Source: Bacteroidota bacterium (GTDB lineage: Bacteria; Bacteroidota; Bacteroidia; Chitinophagales; BACL12). From it: 33,483 nucleotides of DNA. The notes beneath the pieces were generated by a model. It was not told where the DNA came from. It did not search any database and was given only the letters and a program-made list of their open reading frames with translations. Both the position numbers and the translations under genes were made by a program. Within the stretch, counting starts at the first letter, position 1. Every line of letters starts with the position of its first letter. Location: assembly GCA_016706255.1 (NCBI GenBank), contig JADJJZ010000007.1, forward strand, positions 1 to 33,483, read 5' to 3'. Shown here piece after piece: positions 1 through 10,231 of the stretch.

Positions 1-1668
1 ATAGGCATTGGAAGTTATTTTAAATTCCAGTTAAATAAAGCAAATTAAGCACGAATTAAATTTTGAACAGGCGGAAGCCATAAGAATTAAGAATTGGATG
101 TCGTAAACACAGCTCCCAAATATTACACATGAATTTCGAGCACCTCTCACCGTTGTTCTGGGTATGGCAGAACCAGGTTAAAATAGATCGTCTTAAATTT
201 TTAGATAGGAAGATATGGACGTGATTCTTCAAGAAATGGAAAATTTAGTGAAGTTAGTAAGATGAAACTCTGGATCTTTCGAAATTGGAAAGCGAGAAAA
301 TGATTTTAAACTTGCGAGATGGCGATTTTGTGCTTATTTAAGATATATCGTAGAGTCTTTTCAATCCTGGCATCGCTCATAAAAACAATTTTCATTTTTC
401 CCAGCAGTGCAGATGAGCTGCGGGTAGTTTTGATGCAGAAAAAAACAAGACAATAATTACAAATTTGTTTTCAAATGCATTGAAATTTACACCCGAATAT
501 GGCAATATTTATGAGTGTTTCTTATGAACCAATTAGCAGCAGTAATATGGTTGAAGTGGAAATAAAGTTAAAGACACGGGCATCGGTATTCCTGAAAATC
601 TAATTCCACATATTTTCGACCGCTTTACACAATTAGATAACAGTCACACACGAAAAGCAGAAGGTGACGGGCATCGGACTTGCTCTTACGAAGAATTAAT
701 AAAATTAATGAATGCCCATTGGTGTAAAAGCCCACCCGGTTGGTGCAAGTAAGGACAGGAATTTATTATCCAGATCCCTATGACTAAATCCAGATTTAAT
801 TGATGCGTCAATTAATTTAATACCTGAACACATTGAAAAAAATGTAAAGGTTAATATTGAGGAAAGAATTAAAAATAAATTATGTAAATGAAACCATAAG
901 CCACAGCACTATCCCTTGTAATTTTGCTAGTGGAAGATAATGAGGATGTGGTGGGCTATACTGCGGGATGTTTGACCGATTACAGTTGTTGGTTGGAAGA
1001 GATGGGAGAGAAAGGTTTGACTTATAGCAATTGAAAATATACCTGATATTATTGTACAGATGTTATGATGCCTTATGTTGATGGCTTTGGAAATGGTGAA
1101 AAAACTGAGAATGGATGAGCTTTTGAGTCATATTCCTATCATTATTTTAACTGCCAAAGCAGATATTCAAAGTAAGTTAGAAGAATTGGAAAGTGGAACG
1201 GATGTGTATTTGCAAAAACCATTTCATAAAGAGGAGCTCTTATTGCGTGTAAAAAATTATTAGAGTTGCGCAAAGCGCAAACAGTATTACCCCAAACAAA
1301 TAGGGATAACATCACCCGATAGAAGATAACAAAAGAAAAACCGGAAACTAGTATTGAAGAAAAACCAGAGCATGAATTTGTAAAAAGGTAAGAATAATGA
1401 AGCAAACAATAACTATACATTCAGTGTTGAGCAATTATACAAGTGTATTTATAGCCTCTGTTGCATCGTAAATTATATGCGCTCATCGATTGTTCTCAAA
1501 TAAATTTATACAGATTATGCGTTGAATAAATCAAAAAGAATTGTTGACTGATCATTCATTGAGTATTGCTACTGTAGCTTTAGCATGTGGATATAATGAC
1601 CGGGATACTTTACCCGTGTATTTAAACAGGAATTTGGAATAACCCCAAGAGTGGCGACAAAACAGTAG
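1..1668 (+). CDS. Hybrid histidine kinase / response regulator with AraC HTH, partial and multiply frameshifted
   Basis: The 3' part of a one-protein two-component system. Stitching frames gives, in order: a HisKA H-box reading NITHEFRAPLTVVLGMAE (about 119-172, His codon 128-130); an N-box NLFSNALKFTP (from 462); a G1 box DTGIGIPE followed by HIFDRFTQLD (from 573); a G2 region with GIGLAL (near 670); a receiver domain starting LVEDNED (near 917), with a DVMMP phospho-acceptor segment near 1060 and a KPF motif near 1217; and an AraC-type HTH (about 1420-1665) with KELLTDHSLSIATVALACGY and TRVFKQEFGITP in neighbouring frames. The layout matches Bacteroidota hybrid two-component regulators, whose sensor part would lie upstream of the window. 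Breaks are far denser here than elsewhere, suggesting the low-quality end of an assembly. The exact stop is unclear. Regulated genes cannot be read from the sequence. Confidence 0.8.
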
Positions 1669-1722
1669 TGATTCCAATCGAAGTAGATATTGTTGTGAGC
1701 GAATAGATAATATACCCAATTT

Positions 1723-1869
1723 CGAATGTACCCAATGGACTGCCGATTTTGAGTAATCATTTCATACGAAGCTCCGTAGGGGCTGACCCATTTGTCAGCC
1801 AAAGCTGCCAACCTGATAATTAACTTATGTGGCAACCTCGGTGGCTGCTGTTCGAACAGCCGAATTTGA
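1723..1869. repeat. Long intergenic repeat, copy 1 (upstream of the kdp locus)
   Basis: About 147 bp that match 12191-12340 nearly base for base in the same orientation. It contains two hairpins in series. GCTCC-GTA-GGGGC (about 1771-1783) has one G-U type pair, and GCTGAC (1782-1787) pairs with GTCAGC (1794-1799). The rest of 1669-1968 shows no convincing gene; an open frame on the minus strand here runs through the repeat and into the regulator gene and looks like a chance ORF. Confidence 0.85.
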
Positions 1870-1968
1870 TGTTCTCCACGTGTGTAGCTCAAGCCATTTA
1901 ACCATTTGCTTTTATTCTGCATCAAAAATATAATGCTACTTTGATTTGGAATTTTTTTAAAACAGGAA

Positions 1969-3302
1969 GTGAAACAAGTTTTAATTATAGACGACGAAGA
2001 GAAACTACGGTTGTTGCTGGCAGAATTATCGGCCTGGAAGGTTTCGATGTTATTCATGCAGGTGATGCTAAATCGGCGTGGAAAAAGTTGGAACAGCATG
2101 ATATAAATGTTGTGCTCTGTGATGTAAAGTTGCCCGATGATAATGGTGTGGACCTATCCAAAAAAATTAAAGAGAAATATCCGCTTATTGAAATTATTTT
2201 ACTCACTGCATATGGCACCATTTCCGATGGCGTTCAGGCCATTAAAAATGGTGCATTCGATTACATCAAAGGTGACGATAATAATAGAATCGTCCCGCTT
2301 TAAATCGTGCTTTCGAAAAAGCAGAATTGGCACAACGTGTTCAGCAGCTTTCAAAACAATTAGCCAACACATATTCCTTCGAAAATATAATTGGTGAATC
2401 AAAACTAATTATGGATGCCATTGCCCTGGCAAAAAAAGTTGCGCCCACCGATACAACTGTTTTGTTAACCGGAGAAACCGGCACAGGAAAAGAAATTTTT
2501 GCTCAGGCTATTCATCAGGCAAGCCCGCGTTGTAAACATAATTTTGTTTTAGTTAACTGTTCAGCATTTAGTAAAGAATTGTTGGAAAGTGAAATGTTTG
2601 GGCATAAAGCAGGTGCTTTTTACAGGGCGATTAAAGACCAGAAAGGTTTATTCGCCGAAGCAAATAACGGGACTATATTTTTGGATGAAATTGGTGAATT
2701 AGCCTTAGACCTGCAGGCAGAAATTATTACTAATGCTGAAACAGGAGAATTTATCCGCGTTGGTGATTCAAAGCCTACAAAAATTAACGTACGAATTATT
2801 TCTGCTACAAATCGTGACCTGCAAAAGGAAATAAGTGCAGAAATTTCAGACAGGATTTGTTTATCGGATTTCGTTTGAAATCCACTTACCGCCACTTCGT
2901 GAAAAGAATTGCAGATATTCCTTATTTGTCGACATTTTTAACCTTATTTTGCAGGCAAATCTGGAAAAAAATAAATACTGCTTACAACAATTTATTGATG
3001 CATTAAAACAACATGAATGGCAGGGTAATATTCGTGAGTTGAAAAACATTATTGAACGTTGCGTTATATTAACTGACGATAGTGAGTTAAATCTGGTTAG
3101 TCTGCCTACTGAATTTAGAGAAAAACTGGTTCATCATGAAGCCGGTAAACAATTATCCGCATTTGATTTGGCCAGTGCAGAAAAAATACATATCCAAAAG
3201 GTTTTAAATTACACAAATGGCAATAAAACAAAAACTGCAGAATTACTCAATATTGCCTTAACTACCCTATACAGAAAGATTACCGAATACGGTTTAGAAT
3301 AA
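1969..3302 (+). CDS. Sigma-54-dependent response regulator (NtrC family), frameshifted
   Basis: Transcription activator with receiver, AAA+ and Fis-type HTH domains. The receiver starts KQVLIIDDEEKLR from a GTG at 1969 with an AGGA just upstream, has phospho-acceptor CDVKLPDDNG (about residue 50) and switch LLTAYG. The AAA+ domain has Walker A GETGTGKE (about 2470) and Walker B GTIFLDEIGE (about 2671). The sigma-54 contact loop reads GAFYRA, but removing one T and adding one G restores GAFTGA. The C-terminus carries a Fis HTH with NKTKTAELLNIALTTLYRKI. Frame changes fall near 2020, 2295 and 2840-2880; expected length is about 445 aa. It sits first in the kdp locus, while the kinase sits last, so it most likely replaces the OmpR-type KdpE of proteobacteria and drives kdp transcription through sigma-54. 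That pairing is inferred from position. Confidence 0.9.
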
Positions 3303-3329
3303 ACTACCCTTTCAAAACGCTATGCTGCA

Positions 3330-3354
3330 CCCTGTCGAAACGATAGGGTTTTTT
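3330..3354 (+). terminator. Rho-independent terminator after the sigma-54 regulator
   Basis: Stem CCCTGTCG (3330-3337), loop AAA, stem CGATAGGG (3341-3348), then six T. One G-T wobble in the stem. It lies 28 bp after the regulator stop and separates it from the kdpF-A-B-C unit, so the structural genes probably have their own promoter. Confidence 0.85.
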
Positions 3355-3402
3355 AATTAAATTTTATTGTAAAAACTTCAAACCCACGCTAAGTAAGGGT
3401 TT

Positions 3403-3421
3403 TGGCGGATGTGCATTTTGC
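3403..3421 (+). promoter_or_regulatory. Possible sigma-54 promoter element before the kdp operon
   Basis: The string TGGCGGATGTGCATTTTGC lies 43 bp before the small ORF at 3464. The pair GG (3407-3408) and GC (3420-3421) is one base too far apart for the usual -24/-12 spacing; the TTTT run could hold an extra base. The idea rests mainly on the adjacent sigma-54 activator gene. No Bacteroidota TAnnTTTG box was seen between 3355 and 3463. Confidence 0.22.
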
Positions 3422-3463
3422 GGAACAAATTGAAACATCTGTTTCGAAATCAAAATATTTTTT

Positions 3464-3547
3464 ATGGATATGTTGTTTTTTATTGGATTGGGCATATTGA
3501 TTTATGCCGTTTTCTCAAATTTATTAATTGGTTCGAAAAAAATTTGA
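3464..3547 (+). CDS. 27-aa hydrophobic peptide upstream of kdpF
   Basis: Short complete frame MDMLFFIGLGILIYAVFSNL followed by LIGSKKI and TGA. Almost the whole peptide is one predicted membrane helix with a basic end, an arrangement like KdpF. It stops 4 bp before the kdpF ATG. I do not recognise it as a named family; it may be a second small subunit or a chance frame. Support is hydrophobicity, ATG start, intact frame and tight spacing only. A strong ribosome site is not evident. Confidence 0.5.
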   Translation: MDMLFFIGLGILIYAVFSNLLIGSKKI

Positions 3548-3551
3548 TGTT

Positions 3552-3628
3552 ATGATCATATTATTAATTATTGCGATTTGCGTATTTGGATATATGTGCT
3601 ATGTGCTTATTAAACCTGAAAATTTTAA
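3552..3628 (+). CDS. kdpF: KdpF, small subunit of the K+-transporting P-type ATPase
   Basis: One membrane helix, MIILLIIAICVFGYMCYVLI followed by KPENF, which is the typical KdpF ending (KPExF). In other bacteria KdpF is a single-span lipid-like stabiliser of the KdpABC complex in the inner membrane. As given, the frame reads through into KdpA with no stop. Adding one T to the TTTT run at 3623-3626 gives a TAA stop straight after Phe-25, so I place the end there. The kdpA ATG follows 4 bp later. Confidence 0.78.
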
Positions 3629-3632
3629 TGCT

Positions 3633-5328
3633 ATGAACTCTGAACTTATAGGCGTAATTAGTATGTATGGTATTGCCATTATTTTGGCGATACTGCTAGG
3701 AAAATATATCGGCAAGATTTTCAACTATGAAAAACTTGGTTGGATAAACTGTTTAATCCACTTGATAAATTGTTTTCAAACTCAGTGGCATTGATCCATT
3801 AAATCCAATGAACTGGAAGCAACACCTTTCAGCATTACTTACAATCAACCTGATTTGGTTTATTATATGTATGCTCGTTTTAACCAATATGCATTGGTTG
3901 CCACTAAATCCGGATCAAAATCCAAGTATGAAAGCTGATTTGGCGTTTAACACTGCTGTCAGTTTTGTTACAAATACAAATCTTCAACATTATTCCGGAG
4001 AAACCGCTTGTCGTATTTCGGCCAATTAATTTTAATGTTATGGCAATTTATCAGCGCTGCAACGGGAATTGCAATTTGTGCAGTTGTTTTTCATGCCATG
4101 AAAGAAAGAACCGCCGCTAACCTCGGCAACTTTTATTCTTTTTTTGTAAGGAGTGCTACGCGTATTTTATTTCCTATTGCATTTGTAGTAGCTGTTTTAT
4201 TAATATTAAACGGCACACCAATGACCTTTAACGGAAAGGATACAATTAACACTGTGGAAGGCAACGAGCAACAAATTAGTCAGGGACCTGTTGCTGCTTT
4301 GTTGCTATAAACAAATAGGAACAAATGGAGGAGGTTTTTATGGACCAAATTCTGCAAACCCGATGGAGAACCCGAATTACCTGACCAATTTCATCGAAAA
4401 TGTGTCAATTATTTTAATTCCGATAGCTATGATATTTGCTATGGGCCATGTTTTACGCAGGAAAAAATTGGCATGGACAATTATGGGTGTAATGACATTC
4501 GGATTTTTAATGCTGGCAATACCAACAATCAATTTTGAAATGCATGGCAACCGGAAATAACAGAAATGGAATAAATCAGTCGTTGGGTAGTATGGAGGGA
4601 AAAGAAGTGCGATTTGGTTCGGCGGCTTCTGCTTTTGGGCAACAAATACCACCGCAACCAGTAATGGATCAGTAAATTCGATGCACGATAGTATGACACC
4701 ACTAACCGGATTAACCACTTTATTAGGTATGATGATTAATTGTTTTTTATGGTGGGGTAGGCGTTGGGTTTTTAAACTTTTACATTTTTATAATTCTTGC
4801 AGTATTTATCAGTGGTTTAATGGTTGGCAGAACACCTGAATTTTTAGGAAAAAAATCGAAGCGCGGGAAATGAAAATAGCAATGATAATTGCGCTGTTAC
4901 ATCCGTTTTTAATATTGGTTGCAACTGCAATTTCAAGCTTTTTATATATGTCGGATCCCGTTGCATATGCCGGATGGTTAAACAACCCCGGATTTCACGG
5001 GTTTAGCGAAATGTTGTATGAATTTACATCCTCAAGCGCTAATAATGGCAGTGGTTTTGAAGGCTTGGGGCGACAACACACCTTTTTGGAATATCGCTTG
5101 TGGTATTGTCATGTTACTGGCAAGATATTTACCAATTATTGGACCTGTTGCTATTGCAGGAATTTTGTATCAAAAAAAATATATCCCTGAAAGTAACGGT
5201 ACCTTAAAAACCGATACTACTACATTCGGTCTTTTAGTTTTTGCTATTATTTCAATAGTTGCAGCACTTGCATTTTTTCGGTGCTCACACTTGGACCAAT
5301 AGCAGAATATTTTTCAATGATTAAATAA
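3633..5328 (+). CDS. kdpA: KdpA, K+-binding and translocating subunit, frameshifted
   Basis: Channel-like subunit of the high-affinity K+ pump, in the inner membrane. It begins MNSELIGVISMYGIAIILAI and includes the selectivity-filter type segments NTNLQHYSGET (about 3976), IGTNGGGFYGPNSANPMENP (about 4315), and TSSSANNGSGFEGLG (about 5029), plus EVRFGSAASAFW in broken form near 4607. It ends AEYFSMIK, giving about 565 aa, the usual length. There are at least seven frame changes (near 3740-3800, 4015, 4305, 4555, 4750, 5070 and 5280). All four K+-filter loops can be recovered, so the gene is probably intact in the organism. kdpB follows after 8 bp. Confidence 0.93.
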
Positions 5329-5336
5329 TTATAGAT

Positions 5337-7368
5337 ATGAAAAAGAATAATTCATTATTTCAAAAAGAAATTATTGCATCTGCTTTAAACAGGCATTTGT
5401 AAAATTGAATCCCAAGATGATGTTGCGAAATCCTGTAATGTTTACTGTAGAAATAGGAACAGCAATCATGTTTGGTGTTTGTTTGTGGATTATTTCAGGC
5501 GAACAATCACAGGAAGTTTAATATATAATTGCATTGTATTTTTAGTATTATTCTTAACCTTATTGTTTGCCAATTTTGCAGAAGCAATTGCAGAAGCAAG
5601 AGGCAAAGCCCAAGCAGACAGTTTGAGGAAAACACGCGAAGAAACACCCGCACGAAAAATGCCCGGTATTGGTAAAATATTTTCTGATGAAGTGGAAATT
5701 ATTCCCTCTTCTCAATTAAAAAAAGGTGATTTGTTTTATTGTGAAGCCGGAGATATTATTCCAATAGACGGTGAAATTGTTGTGGGTCTCGCTACAATAG
5801 ATGAAAGTGCTATTACAGGTGAAAGTGCTCCTGTTATTCGTGAAGCCGGTGGTGATAAAAGTTCTGTTACCGGCGGAACTAAAGTTTTATCTGACAGTAT
5901 TCAGGTTCGTGTTACAACGGATCCGGGTGAAAGTTTTTTAGATAAAATGATTGCCCTCGTTGAAGGTGCCAGCCGCCAGAAAACACCAAACGAAATTGCT
6001 TTAACTATTTTACTGGCCGGATTTACATTAGTATTTATTATAGTAACAGTAACATTAAAACCTTTTGCCGATTACGCAAACACACCAATTACTATTGCTG
6101 CATTTATTTCATTGTTTGTCTGCCTTATTCCAACTACCATAGGAGGTTTACTTTCAGCCATTGGTATTGCAGGAATGGACCGTGCATTGCGGGCTAACGT
6201 AATTACAAAAAGCGGAAAAGCTGTTGAAACTGCAGGTGATATTGATGTGTTATTGCTGGATAAAACCTGAACAATAACCATTGGTAACCGAAAAGCTACA
6301 CACTTATATCCCGCAAAAGGTATAGATGAAAAACACTTTATTAAATCGGTTGTGCTCAGTTCGTTAAGTGATGATACACCTGAAGGTAAATCAATAATTG
6401 AGTTGGCTGGATTAAAAACAACTGATTTAAATCCGGAAAATCCGCGATTTATAAAATTTACGGCAGAAACAAGAAGTTCAGGAGTTGATTTTGGAAATAC
6501 CAGAATCAGAAAAGGTGCATTTGATGCAATTAAAAAATTAACTGAAAGTGCAGGCAATATTTTTCTGAAGATATTCATGCTATCGTTACTACAATTTCCA
6601 GTAATGGCGGCACACCATTAGTTGTTGCAGAAAATGAAAAATTATTGGTGTAATAGAATTACAGGATATCATTAAAACAGGTATTAAAGAACGTTTTGAG
6701 CGCCTGCATAAAATGGGTATCAAAACTGTAATGGTAACAGGCGACAATCCCTTAACCGCAAATGCATTGCTGAAAAAGCCGGTGTTGATGATTTTATTGC
6801 AGAGGCCAAACCGGAAGATAAAATGAATTACATTCGCGCCGAACAGGCAAATGGCCGATTGGTTGCCATGATGGGCGATGGTACAAATGATGCACCCGCT
6901 TTAGCACAGGCCGATGTTGGTGTTGCCATGAACAGCGGAACACAAGCCGCAAAAGAAGCAGGCAATATGGTTGATTTAGATAATGATCCAACCAAATTAA
7001 TTGAGGTTGTAGAAATTGGAAAACAATTGTTAATGACCAGAGGTACACTCACTACATTTAGTATTGCAAACGATGTGGCAAAATATTTTGCAATTATTCC
7101 GGCTTTATTTATTGTGGCTATACCTTCTTTGCAAAGCCTAAATATCATGCAATTATATAGCCCCGAAAGTGCAATTTTATCAGCAATAATATTTAATGCA
7201 ATTATTATCCCATTACTTATTCCGTTGGCACTAAAAGGCGTTGCATATAAACCGATTGGCGCAAGTGCACTACTGCGTAGAAATTTATTAATATACGGAC
7301 TTGGAGGTGTGTTAGTGCCTTTTATCGGTATTAAATTAATTGACATGGTAGTTGCTTTAATCATATAA
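5337..7368 (+). CDS. kdpB: KdpB, P-type ATPase catalytic subunit, frameshifted and with a stop in DKTGT
   Basis: ATP-hydrolysing subunit of the K+ pump. It starts MKKNNSLFQKEI and spans about 677 codons, the family length. Visible motifs are the actuator loop ATIDESAITGESAPV (about 5794), FVCLIPTTIGGLLSAIGIAG (about 6116), the phosphorylation site LLLDKT (about 6250), KTVMVTGDNPLTAN (about 6723) and MMGDGTNDAPALAQADVGVA (about 6869). The codon after DKT is TGA (6268-6270) where the family has Gly (GGA), a single-base difference that interrupts DKTGT. Other breaks are indels near 5390, 5512, 6565 and 6650-6770. A homopolymer G loss near 5512 explains the break in SGEQSQGSL. KdpC starts 10 bp downstream. 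Confidence 0.93.
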
Positions 7369-7378
7369 AATAAATAAA

Positions 7379-7928
7379 ATGAAAAATAATTTAATTCCTG
7401 CTTTACGGTTAACGCTGGTTTGTCTGGTGTTTTTCTGCGGCTTTTATACACTTTCTTTATTGGGAATTGCAAAAATTGCTCCCGACAATTTAACCTTTTC
7501 GAAAAATGAAAACGGTTATTATCAAAACGTAGGACAAAGTTTTACGGATGATAAATATTTTTATTCACGCCCATCAGCTGTAAATTATAATGCTGCCGGT
7601 TCCGGTGGTAGTAATAAAGGGCCAACCAATCCTGATTATTTGGCTTTGGTTGAAGCCAGAATAGACACATTTTTAGTGCATAATCCGGATGTAAAAAAAG
7701 AAGACATACCTGCTGACCTGGTTACTGCTAGCGGAAGTGGAATTGATCCGCATATTTCGCATAGGCAGCACAAGTCCAAATAAAAAGAATTGCTAAGATT
7801 CGAAATATAGATGAGGCAACATTACATACTTTAGTAAACGATGCTATTGAACGCCCTTTATTAGGGTTATTTGCCCGGAGAAAATTAATGTGACTAAATT
7901 AAATTTAACATTAGATAATTTAAAATAA
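7379..7928 (+). CDS. kdpC: KdpC, K+-transporting ATPase subunit C, frameshifted
   Basis: Single-span membrane subunit that assists ATP binding by KdpB. It begins MKNNLIPALRLTLVCLVFFC (membrane helix about residues 8-32), then has the family segments FYSRPSAVNYNAAGSGGSNK (about 7559-7618) and GSGIDPHIS (about 7735). One indel near 7765 moves the frame, after which AAQVQIKRIAKIRNIDEATL and ERPLLGLF follow, the normal C-terminal part of KdpC. A second slip near 7876 precedes KLNLTLDNLK. Total about 183 codons, the usual length. The porin gene starts 5 bp after the stop. Confidence 0.92.
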
Positions 7929-7933
7929 TTAAT

Positions 7934-9106
7934 ATGAAACGATTAGTAACTTTAAAAGTTGTGTTTATAAGTTGTTTAATAATATGTAATTCTTTATTAC
8001 GTGCACAGGACCAGGGCGCGGAATTAGTTTCAAATAATTTTAATCAACAACCGGACAGTCTCAACGTTGATTCTATAAATGCTATTCAAACAGAGGTTAT
8101 TCCAAATAAAGGTACTTTATCGGGCTATTTGGAGGTTTATTATTGTTATGACTTTAGTAACCCTGAGAATCATACAAGGCCTTCTTTTGTTTATTCTCAT
8201 AACAGACATAATGAAGTAAATTTGAATTTGGGATTAATTAAATATAATTACACGAGTAATTTAGTTCGGTCAAATTTTTGCCCTGATGGCTGGGACATAT
8301 GCTAATGCAAACCTTGCAGCGGAACCTGGTACCAAAAATATTTATGAAGCTAATGTGGGTGTAAAAATTAGTAAAAAAATGAAATTTGGGTTGATGCCGG
8401 TATTATGCCTTCACATATTGGGTTTGAAAGTGCCATAAGTAAAGATTGTTGGAATCTTACCCGTAGTTTACTGGCAGAAAATTCTCCATATTATGAAAGT
8501 GGTGTAAAAATTTCTTACACGAACAAAAGCCAAAAATTGTTCTTAAGTGGATTATTGCTTAACGGATGGCAACGTATGCAACGTGTTAATGGTTACAATG
8601 TACCTGCGTTTGGTCATCAGTTAACCTATAAACCTAATGATAAAATAACATTAAACAGCAGTTCATTTATTGGCAGTGATTTGCCCGACAGTTTAAAAAC
8701 AATACGTTATTTTCATAATTTTTACGGATGGTTTAAGTTGAATCCTAAATTGGAGCTTATGGTGGGTTTCGACATTGGTGCAAATCACAAAAATTCGGAC
8801 ACTATGTTTACTCAAATTTGGTATTCACCGGTGCTGATTGCTAAAATTCCGGTTACAAAAAATATGACTATAGCAGCAAGAGCTGAATATTATAGTGATA
8901 AAAACGAAGTGATTATTGCAACAGGAACAGCAAATGGATTTCAAACATTTGGGTATTCGGTAAATTTGGATTACCTTATTGCAGACTTAATGTTATGGCG
9001 AATGGAAGTAAGAGGTTTGCAAAGTAAGGACAGTATTTTTTATGCAGAAGATAAATTGGTAAATACTAATTATTTTATAACAAGCTCACTGGCTATTTCA
9101 TTTTAA
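7934..9106 (+). CDS. BBP2-type outer-membrane porin of the kdp operon, frameshifted
   Basis: About 390-aa outer-membrane beta-barrel with a signal peptide (MKRLVTLKVVFISCLIICNS, cleavage probably after LLRAQ). It contains YLEVYYCYDFSNPENHTRPS, SHNRHNEVNLNLGLIKYNYT and LTRSLLAENSPYYESGVKIS, the pattern of the putative beta-barrel porin-2 (OmpL-like) family. Strand-like alternation continues to a final aromatic residue (ITSSLAISF), as expected for a barrel. Two or three indels between 8270 and 8405 interrupt ALMAGTYANANLAAEP and WVDAGIMPSHIG; both can be read in other frames. Sitting between kdpC and kdpD with 5 bp and 0 bp gaps, it is probably a route for K+ through the outer membrane under the same control; that role is inference. 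Confidence 0.85.
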
Positions 9107-10230
9107 ATGGCAGATAAAGAAAACACCGTTCAGCATTTTCTCGACCTGATTAAAAAATCGAGGCGCGGGAAATTTAAAATCTATATCGGCATGAGCGCCG
9201 GTGTGGGTAAAACATATCGTATGTTGCAGGAGGCGCATACTTTGCTGAAAAGTGGTATCGATGTAAAAATCGGTTACATTGAAACACATTCCAGAAAAGA
9301 AACACACGACTTATTGCTCGGACTGCCCTTAGTGCCCAGAAGAAAAATATTTTACAAGGGTAAAGAACTCGAAGAAATGGATGTGCAGGCAATTATTAAT
9401 CTGCGACCTGAAGTTGTTATTGTTGACGAATTGGCGCACACCAACATAGACGGCAGCAAAAATGAAAAACGCTGGCAAGATGTAATGGATATTCTTGCAG
9501 CTGGAATAAACGTAATTTCGGCCTTAAATATTCAGCATATAGAAAGTTTGAATGAAGAAGTTAAAGGCATTACCGGCATTGAAATAAAAGAAAGAGTCCC
9601 TGATAGTGTTTTGGCTCAGGCCGATGAAGTGGTTAACATTGATTTAACTGCCGACGAATTAATTACAAGACTTAAAGAAGGAAAAATTTATCAGGCTGAA
9701 AAAATTGAACTGGCCTTACAAAATTTTTTAAAAGTGACCATATCCTTCAATTAAGAGAATTAGCTTTGAAAGAGGTTGCCTCGCAGGTTGAACGCAAAGT
9801 GGAAACCGAAGTAACCCGATCAAATGTATTAAAACATGAACGGTTTATGGCTTGTATCAGCAGTAATGAACTCACAGCAAAAACGGTAATTCGGAAAACA
9901 GCAAGGCTGGCGAATTATTATAATAGTAAATGGTATACGCTATATGTTCAAACGCCTAAGGAAAAAGCGGATAAAATTCCACTCGACAAACAGCGACACC
10001 TGATTAATAATTTTAAATTAGCTACAGAACTGGGGGCGGAAATTATTAAAGTGGAAAATATTTCCATATCGAGAGCCATTATAGAGCAGGCTGTAGAACG
10101 AAATATCACCACAATTTGTATCGGGAAACCACATTTAAATTTATTAAAAATAATTTTGGCGACAAATGTATTTAATGAACTTATTAAGAAGTTGTCGTCT
10201 AATGATATTGATATTGTAATTCTTTCATAA
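9107..10230 (+). CDS. kdpD: KdpD N-terminal sensor protein without kinase domain, one frameshift
   Basis: Soluble two-domain protein of about 374 aa. The KdpD domain (residues about 20-230) shows Walker A GMSAGVGKTYRM, RKETHDLLLGLPLVPRR, Walker B EVVIVDELAHTN, and NVISALNIQHIESLN. After one indel near 9740, a universal-stress-protein-like domain follows (about residues 250-374, with TICIGKP). The four-helix membrane domain, GAF and histidine kinase of E. coli KdpD are absent, and the frame ends cleanly at VILS before the next gene. The ATG directly follows the porin stop (TAAATG). It probably senses K+ or osmotic state and passes this to the separate kinase encoded next; the split design is common in Bacteroidota, but the interaction is inferred. 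Confidence 0.9.
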
Positions 10231-10231
10231 C

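Noticed and set aside
1569..2099. 176-aa ORF on the minus strand
   Set aside because: It crosses a non-coding repeat and lies antisense to the AraC HTH and receiver sequences; no protein-like pattern.
1..9745. Pseudogenes in a decaying chromosome
   Set aside because: Breaks affect essential and single-copy pathways alike, sit at homopolymers, and every catalytic motif is recoverable with one-base corrections.
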